From: Litorimonas sp964490745
GTDB taxonomy: Bacteria; Pseudomonadota; Alphaproteobacteria; Caulobacterales; Maricaulaceae
Length of the DNA stretch: 5,332 nt
Direction: 5' to 3'
NCBI GenBank assembly: GCA_964490745.1
Contig: CAZBDT010000149.1
Location: forward strand, 1-5,332
Shown here: positions 1 to 3,687 of the stretch, one piece after another
How positions within the stretch are numbered: the stretch's first letter is position 1
How the letters are laid out: every line of letters starts with the position of its first letter
Translations under genes and position numbers: made by a program
The notes under the pieces: generated by a model
The model's input: only the letters and a program-made list of their open reading frames with translations
Database searches by the model: none
Told to the model about the DNA's origin: nothing

Positions 1-661
1 GGGCACGTTGCACATATCCCGGTTTTGGAAAGAGCTTTAAACTGGCCGCGGTGATGATGCCCAACGTACCTTCTGCGCCTAAAAATAATCGGTTTAAATC
101 ATAGCCTGTATTATCTTTGCGTAGAGATGTGAGTCCGTTGAAGATCGACCCATCTGCCAGCACGGCTTCCACCCCGAAGACCAGCTCTTTGGTTGTGCCG
201 TATTTCAGGACGTGATTGCCGCCCGCATTTGTCGAGAGCACACCCCCAATTGTGCAGCTGCCTTGGCTGGAGAGTGTGAGCGGGAATTTGCGGTTCGCCG
301 CGTCAGCCGCGTCCAAGACAAATTGTAATGTCGCGCCCGCCTCAACCGTCATGGCATTTGCGGTTGCGTTGATCTCCCGAATGGCCGTCATTTTCTTCAG
401 GCTGATCAGCACTTCCCCTTGGGGCGTGTTACCGCCTACTAATCCGGTATTTCCGCCCTGCGGCATGATCGGCAGTTTATGTTGCGCGCAGATTTTCACA
501 GCCGTCGCGACTTCATCCGTGCTGCGCGGTGTCAGCATGAGCGGGGTTTGCCCGAAATATTTATCGCGCCATTCCCGCAAATGCGGATCAATGAGGTCAG
601 GATCTTGCGTCCAGGCCCCTGCGGGTAAGGCGGCTTTCAGCGCCTCAATGCCGTTACTCAT
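1..661 (-). CDS. FAD-linked oxidase / D-2-hydroxyacid dehydrogenase (N-terminal 220 residues, cut by window edge)
   Basis: The visible part is the N-terminal FAD-binding half of an enzyme that oxidises a 2-hydroxyacid, probably a D-isomer, to the 2-oxoacid. The FAD-binding type 4 fold is recognisable by PQGGNTGLVGG at residues 67-77, GSCTIGG and TNAGG at 134-148, VLADG at 167-171, and RKDNTGYDL plus LGAEGTLGII at 181-203. These match the D-2-hydroxyglutarate dehydrogenase / GlcD / D-lactate dehydrogenase superfamily. The KDNTGYDL and GSCxIGG wording feels closest to the D-2-hydroxyglutarate type, but the substrate-binding C-terminal domain lies beyond the left edge, so the substrate cannot be named. 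The start at 661 is supported by a GAAGG ribosome-binding site 7 bases upstream and by ATGA overlap with the stop of the preceding tsaC-like gene. It is the last visible gene of a three-gene minus-strand operon. No signal peptide is seen, so it is probably cytoplasmic or peripheral to the membrane. Confidence 0.88.
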   Translation of the reverse strand, partial: MSNGIEALKAALPAGAWTQDPDLIDPHLREWRDKYFGQTPLMLTPRSTDEVATAVKICAQHKLPIMPQGGNTGLVGGNTPQGEVLISLKKMTAIREINATANAMTVEAGATLQFVLDAADAANRKFPLTLSSQGSCTIGGVLSTNAGGNHVLKYGTTKELVFGVEAVLADGSIFNGLTSLRKDNTGYDLNRLFLGAEGTLGIITAASLKLFPKPGYVQRA

Positions 662-1233
662 AATTCGACCTTCAGATCACCTTGGCGGAACACAGTGAGT
701 TTGCCATTTTCGACACGTAAAACGGTGGACGGTGCACCGGAAAGCGGAGCGTCCGTTGAGAGGCTGGCCGCGACTTCTTCGCCTAACTCAGCTGCGGCCT
801 CTGCGTGGTTGACACAATCTGGCTCGCCGGAGCGATTGGCGCTGGTGAGGGCGAGCGGCTCAGATATGTCCGAACGCCAATCTGCATCCGGGCAGCGCAA
901 TGCAATTGTGGAAACGCCGCTACTATTGCTCGTCACGCGAGGGTCTAAGGCTGCGTCCTCTTTCAAATTTAAAACTAGCGTGAGCGAGCCCGGCCAATAA
1001 CGTTCCGCGAGTTGCTGAGACAGCACATCAAAATGCGCGAGCGTTTTGGCTTGGTCTATATCTTTGACGCAGACCGCGAGGGGTTTGTCAAAATTCCGAC
1101 CTTTAATGTCGTATATTTTCGAAACGGCGTCTGAGATGTCTGCACGTGCAGCCAAGCCGTAAACCGTTTCGGTCGGCAGAATGACGACCTCTCCGGCATC
1201 CAGTGCCGTTTTAATATCAGACCAGTGGCTCAT
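658..1233 (-). CDS. tsaC: L-threonylcarbamoyladenylate synthase (TsaC/Sua5/YrdC family)
   Basis: This 191-residue protein is predicted to make threonylcarbamoyl-AMP from threonine, bicarbonate and ATP, the first step of the t6A37 modification of ANN-decoding tRNAs; the group is then transferred by the TsaD complex in the cytoplasm. Family signatures occur in order: PTETVYGLA (20-28), KGRNFDKPL (44-52, with the conserved Lys and Arg of the nucleotide site), YWPGSLTLVL (79-88), STIALRCPD (108-116), TSANRSGEP (130-138) and GAPSTV (166-171), ending in FRQG (182-185). The length corresponds to the single-domain TsaC form. There is no room for the extra C-terminal domain of full Sua5 proteins (about 320-350 residues). 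It overlaps the YceI-family gene upstream and the FAD oxidase downstream by four bases each (ATGA), so it is translationally coupled on both sides. The ATG at 1233 has only a distant GGAG, consistent with coupling. YciO/YwlC-like paralogues share the fold, so the exact reaction is inferred. Confidence 0.9.
   Translation of the reverse strand: MSHWSDIKTALDAGEVVILPTETVYGLAARADISDAVSKIYDIKGRNFDKPLAVCVKDIDQAKTLAHFDVLSQQLAERYWPGSLTLVLNLKEDAALDPRVTSNSSGVSTIALRCPDADWRSDISEPLALTSANRSGEPDCVNHAEAAAELGEEVAASLSTDAPLSGAPSTVLRVENGKLTVFRQGDLKVEL
669..673 (-). promoter_or_regulatory. Ribosome-binding site of the FAD-linked oxidase
   Basis: Read on the minus strand this is GAAGG, seven bases before the ATG at 661-659. 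It lies inside the last codons of the upstream tsaC-like gene. Together with the ATGA overlap it suggests coupled or re-initiating translation, and it fixes the start of the oxidase. Confidence 0.6.
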
Positions 1234-1844
1234 TGGGCTTCATTAAACTCCGCTTCAATTCTCAGCGTCACTTCATCGCCAATACCGAAATTTGTGAGAT
1301 AATCCATACCCCAATCTGAACGCGTGAGTGTTCCTATAGCCGAAAACCCCAATGTCGCACCGGGATTGCCGAAACTTTTGCCCGCGCCATTATAGGTTAC
1401 ATTTAAAGTCATCGGTTTCGTGATCCCGCGCAGGGTCAAATCACCTGTGACTGTGCCTGTGGTCTCTGTCAGTTTTTTTGAGGTCGTTGAGACGAAACGG
1501 ATTTCCGGATGTGTGTCGCCGTCAAAATATTTGCCGTCAGTGGCCAAAGTTTCATCCCATTCCGTATCGCCAGTTGAGACGCTTTTCGGATTGATGCGGA
1601 CATCTAATCGGCTGGCCGTTGGGGCATCCGGGTTGAAATCCAGGGCGCCTGAAATTTCGTCAAACCGCGCTGTGTAGAAAGATAGACCTGAATGGCTGAG
1701 CGACCAATTGACTGAGGTGTGGGTCGGATCAAGGACGTATTCGCCGCTTGGTGCCGCTGCGACATCTAAGACTGGAGCCGTGACGCAAGCGGAGAGATTG
1801 AGCAGGATAAAAGGAAAAATGAGGGGGCGGAGTAGATGTTTCAT
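1230..1844 (-). CDS. YceI-family polyisoprenoid-binding lipoprotein
   Basis: This 204-residue protein has an export signal followed by one YceI domain. The N-terminus carries Lys2 and Arg6, a hydrophobic stretch (about 8-17) and a lipobox LSAC ending at Cys20. It should therefore be lipidated at Cys20. Residue 21 is Val rather than Asp, so by the E. coli Lol rule it would go to the outer membrane. The domain runs from about 36 (YVLDPTHTSVNW) to 200, with YFD...HPEIRF (106-117), GDLTLRGITKPMTL (134-147) and RSDWGMDY (175-182). YceI domains are lipocalin-like barrels that bind long isoprenoid chains such as ubiquinone or polyprenyl phosphates; the ligand here is unknown. It is the first gene of the minus-strand operon. 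The next gene on the other side, lepB, is divergent and begins only 20 bases away as drawn. No clear ribosome-binding site precedes the ATG, but the signal peptide starts sensibly there. The lipoprotein form is less usual than the soluble periplasmic YceI. Confidence 0.92.
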   Translation of the reverse strand: MKHLLRPLIFPFILLNLSACVTAPVLDVAAAPSGEYVLDPTHTSVNWSLSHSGLSFYTARFDEISGALDFNPDAPTASRLDVRINPKSVSTGDTEWDETLATDGKYFDGDTHPEIRFVSTTSKKLTETTGTVTGDLTLRGITKPMTLNVTYNGAGKSFGNPGATLGFSAIGTLTRSDWGMDYLTNFGIGDEVTLRIEAEFNEAQ

Positions 1845-1864
1845 GGGGATACTGTAACGTAGTT

Positions 1865-2446
1865 ATGAGCAAAATAGTAGTTGAAAGCGACGCTACAAAG
1901 CCGCAGAGGCGCGTTATGGAATCGCCTGAGCCNNNNNNNNNNNNNNNNNNNNNNNNNNNNNNNNNNNNNNNNNNNNNNNNNNNNNNNNNNNNNNNNNNNN
2001 NNNNNNNNNNNNNNNNNNNNNNNNNNNNNNNNGGCGATACGGTCCAAGTGCGTCGTGGGCAGCTTTATTTGAACGGGGAACTCGTGCCGCGTGAGAGAAT
2101 TGATGGGCGGCTTTACCGCGAACATGCCACGCAACGCGTGCGCAGTGTCAATGTGTTCGAACAAACCCTGCCAGGGATGGACGGCGAATTTGTGATTTAT
2201 GAGCGCGAAGATAGCTATCCGCTGGATAATACGCCGGCCTTTATCATTCCGGAAGACAGCGTGTTTTTCATGGGTGATAATCGCGACAATTCGATTGATA
2301 GTCGCGATCCGGAAAATGGTCCCGGAATCGTCCCCATGAATTACGTCATGGGACGGGCAGACAGGGTGATGTTTAGTTTCAAACGCTGTAACCGGGATGA
2401 AGATTTATATTGTCCGGCCAAAGGCCGCGTCATGAAAAAACTCTAG
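1865..2446 (+). CDS. lepB: Signal peptidase I (interrupted by an assembly gap)
   Basis: Signal peptidase I is an inner-membrane serine protease of family S26 that removes signal peptides from exported proteins using a Ser/Lys dyad on the periplasmic side. The part after the gap is diagnostic: GDTVQVRRGQLYLNGELVPRE from 2033, then PEDSVFFMGDNRDNSIDSRD with the conserved box GDNRDNSIDSR at 2273-2305. The part before the gap is a short hydrophilic segment of about 22 residues with no diagnostic motif. It fits a cytoplasmic N-terminus but is weak evidence by itself. The membrane anchor, the catalytic Ser (SGSM-type motif) and the Lys region all fall in the gap at 1933-2032. That run could encode only 33 residues, whereas the family needs roughly 80-110 here, so the apparent 193-residue length is not real. 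ATG 1865 has no ribosome-binding site. The in-frame ATG at 1916 has AGAGG six bases upstream and may be the true start. The C-terminus has Cys-x7-Cys (2387-2413). It sits 60 bases before xseB on the same strand. Confidence 0.85.
   Translation: MSKIVVESDATKPQRRVMESPEXXXXXXXXXXXXXXXXXXXXXXXXXXXXXXXXXXGDTVQVRRGQLYLNGELVPRERIDGRLYREHATQRVRSVNVFEQTLPGMDGEFVIYEREDSYPLDNTPAFIIPEDSVFFMGDNRDNSIDSRDPENGPGIVPMNYVMGRADRVMFSFKRCNRDEDLYCPAKGRVMKKL
1871..1898 (-). promoter_or_regulatory. Possible sigma70-type promoter for the YceI-tsaC-oxidase operon
   Basis: On the minus strand TTGTAG (1898-1893) and TATTTT (1876-1871) are separated by 16 bases. They match the -35 and -10 consensus at 3/6 and 4/6 positions. 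A transcript would start near 1864 and give a leader of about 20 bases before the YceI start at 1844. The elements lie inside the predicted N-terminal codons of the divergent lepB, as they must if the intergenic space is so short. The match is weak and alphaproteobacterial promoters are poorly conserved, so this is only a candidate. Confidence 0.25.
1905..1909 (+). promoter_or_regulatory. Ribosome-binding site supporting an alternative lepB start at 1916
   Basis: AGAGG is followed by six bases and then an in-frame ATG at 1916-1918. The upstream ATG at 1865 has no purine-rich element before it. Using 1916 would shorten LepB by 17 residues (starting MESPEP) and widen the divergent intergenic region from 20 to 71 bases, enough to hold two promoters. 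Confidence 0.4.
1933..2032. other. Assembly gap of 100 N inside lepB
   Basis: The run is exactly 100 N, a length often used as a placeholder for a gap of unknown size. The frame happens to continue through it (168 bases from 1865 to 2033), but the missing LepB core should need well over 100 bases. Everything left of 1933 is joined to the right side only by scaffolding. Confidence 0.97.
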
Positions 2447-2506
2447 TCAGCTCTCGACCCCAGCGGTGTGGGAGCGTAGTCTGCGCCAAAAGACGATAGG
2501 TGGAAC
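2447..2506 (+). other. lepB-xseB intergenic spacer
   Basis: These 60 bases lie between the lepB stop and the xseB start. I see an imperfect GC-rich pairing (CCC at about 2457-2460 with GGG at 2470-2472) but no T-run, so no convincing terminator. No clear promoter is visible either. Read-through from lepB into xseB-ispA-dxs is possible. Confidence 0.4.
2498..2504 (+). promoter_or_regulatory. Ribosome-binding site of xseB
   Basis: AGGTGGA lies just before the xseB ATG at 2507, with only two bases after the last A. The AGGTGG core complements the 3' end of 16S rRNA and supports this start. Confidence 0.6.
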
Positions 2507-2743
2507 ATGTCAGATTCTAAAATCTCAGAAATGAGCTTTGAAGATGCGCTCAACGAGCTGGAAAGCATTGTGGGACGCTTAGAACGCGGCGATGCGCCAT
2601 TGGAAGAAAGCATTACGATCTATGAGCGCGGTGCAAAGCTGAAAGCTCATTGCGAAGGCAAATTAAAAGCTGCCCAGATGAAAGTTGATAAAATCGTACT
2701 GGACGGGCAGGGTAATGCCGGAACTGCGGCGTTTGACGGATAG
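2507..2743 (+). CDS. xseB: Exodeoxyribonuclease VII small subunit
   Basis: XseB is the small subunit of exonuclease VII, which degrades single-stranded DNA to oligonucleotides. Several copies bind each catalytic XseA subunit in the cytoplasm. The 78-residue length is typical. The family pattern is clear: MSFEDALNELESIVGRLERG (residues 9-28), then PLEESITIYERGAKLKAHCE (31-50), then KLKAAQMKVDKI (52-63). It forms two amphipathic helices in a helical hairpin, followed by a short disordered Gly/Ala tail. The start is supported by the AGGTGGA site. It is six bases upstream of ispA and is the first gene of the conserved xseB-ispA-dxs cluster. The link with isoprenoid synthesis is a conserved gene order with no known functional reason. 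XseA is not in this window. Confidence 0.96.
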   Translation: MSDSKISEMSFEDALNELESIVGRLERGDAPLEESITIYERGAKLKAHCEGKLKAAQMKVDKIVLDGQGNAGTAAFDG

Positions 2744-2749
2744 TCACCC

Positions 2750-3661
2750 ATGTCGCTTGCCGGATTAAAACAGACGACGGATATGGATTTTCCAACGCGC
2801 CTGCGCGATGTTGCGGGTCAGGTCGAGGCGCGTTTGGACAGCCTTCTGCCACGGCCCAGCGGTCATCAGAGTGTTATTATGGAAGCTGCGCGCTATGCGG
2901 CGCTGGGCGGTGGAAAGCGTCTGCGTCCGTTTCTGGCGGTTGAGACAGCCCGCATGTTGGGCGGATCGCTGGACGCTGCGCTCACGGTTGGCTGCGCGCT
3001 GGAATGCCTGCACGTCTACAGCCTCGTCCATGATGACCTGCCTTGTATGGATGATGACGATTTGCGACGTGGAAAGCCGACGGTTCATATCGCTTATGAC
3101 GAAGCGATTGCGGTTCTTGCGGGCGACGCCTTGCTCACACACAGTTTCGGCATTTTGGGCGAAGTCGATTTGCCCGCCTCTGTCAAAGTTGCGCTGGTCA
3201 CGGAACTGGCGCAATCCGGTGGCATGTCCGGCATGATTGGCGGGCAAGTCGTTGATATTACCGTGGCTGAAGGCGAACGCGATGAGGCCTTGATCACTGA
3301 GCTGCAAGCGATGAAGACGGGGGCCTTGATTGACTATGCCGTCCGCGCAGGCGGCTTGGTTTCGGGTGTGTCACATGAGCATTTAGAAGCTATATCTGCC
3401 TATGCCCGCGATATGGGGCTCGCTTTTCAAATTCAGGATGATATTTTGGACGTCACAGGGGACGCAGAAACGGTTGGAAAAGCCGTTGGAAAAGACGCGA
3501 ACCTTGGAAAGGCCACATTCGTATCAATTTTAGGCCTTACGGGTGCGAGAGAGAGAGCGAAATTGCTAGGCGAACGCGCAAAGAAACATCTTGAACCGTG
3601 GGGTGCATCGGCGCAAACCTTGCGCGAGACTGTGGACTTTGTGTTGGAACGCCAGCACTAG
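2750..3661 (+). CDS. ispA: Farnesyl diphosphate synthase (polyprenyl synthetase)
   Basis: IspA condenses dimethylallyl diphosphate with two isopentenyl diphosphates to give geranyl and then farnesyl diphosphate, the C15 precursor of ubiquinone, undecaprenyl phosphate and hopanoid-type lipids. Motifs in order (303-residue numbering): GGGKRLRPF (53-61, isopentenyl diphosphate site), first Asp-rich motif DDLPCMD (95-101) with the two-residue insertion of bacterial FPP synthases, followed by DDD and RRGKPT (106-111), KTG (189-191), second Asp-rich motif DDILD (230-234), and VGKAVGKD...LGKAT (242-256). Tyr90, five residues before the first motif, also matches E. coli IspA (HAYSLIHDD), so a C15 product is likely, although GGPP synthase cannot be fully excluded. 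The ATG at 2750 has only a weak GGA upstream. The in-frame ATG at 2783 would begin MDFPTRL, aligning with the E. coli IspA start MDFPQQL, and may be the true start (292 residues). It is six bases after xseB and 26 before dxs. Confidence 0.95.
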   Translation: MSLAGLKQTTDMDFPTRLRDVAGQVEARLDSLLPRPSGHQSVIMEAARYAALGGGKRLRPFLAVETARMLGGSLDAALTVGCALECLHVYSLVHDDLPCMDDDDLRRGKPTVHIAYDEAIAVLAGDALLTHSFGILGEVDLPASVKVALVTELAQSGGMSGMIGGQVVDITVAEGERDEALITELQAMKTGALIDYAVRAGGLVSGVSHEHLEAISAYARDMGLAFQIQDDILDVTGDAETVGKAVGKDANLGKATFVSILGLTGARERAKLLGERAKKHLEPWGASAQTLRETVDFVLERQH

Positions 3662-3669
3662 CCCCGAAT

Positions 3670-3675
3670 AAAGGA
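3670..3675 (+). promoter_or_regulatory. Ribosome-binding site of dxs
   Basis: AAAGGA lies in the 26-base ispA-dxs spacer, 12 bases before the ATG at 3688. The spacing is longer than ideal, but no better-placed start follows, and MPHTPLLDTVKFP resembles alphaproteobacterial Dxs N-termini. Confidence 0.45.
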
Positions 3676-3687
3676 TTACAGCGCACT

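Noticed and set aside
216..698. Plus-strand open frame opposite the FAD-linked oxidase
   Set aside because: The minus strand encodes clear FAD-binding motifs through the same region; the plus-strand translation is low-complexity and unrecognisable.
1855..1865. TAAC-GTA-GTTA inverted repeat in the divergent intergenic region
   Set aside because: The arms are only 4 bases with no extension, which is expected by chance; not enough to propose an operator.
2415..2427. Perfect inverted repeat CGGCC-AAA-GGCCG near the end of lepB
   Set aside because: It lies inside the coding sequence, has only a 5-bp stem, and is followed by A-rich rather than T-rich sequence on the plus strand, so it is not an intrinsic terminator.
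3110..3121. Ile where some relatives have Lys after the PTVH motif of IspA
   Set aside because: E. coli IspA has Val at the same place (PTCHV), so the position is naturally variable and not a lost catalytic residue.
2765..3307. Minus-strand open frame opposite ispA
   Set aside because: It overlaps well-supported IspA coding sequence and has no recognisable domain or ribosome-binding site.
3474..3512. Three near-copies of TTGGAAA(A)G
   Set aside because: They encode the expected VGKAVGK...LGK lysine motif of IspA, so the repetition is explained by the protein.
3547..3557. GA dinucleotide run in ispA
   Set aside because: It is short, in frame and coding (AREREA-type charged helix region); too short to suggest a phase-variable tract without other evidence.
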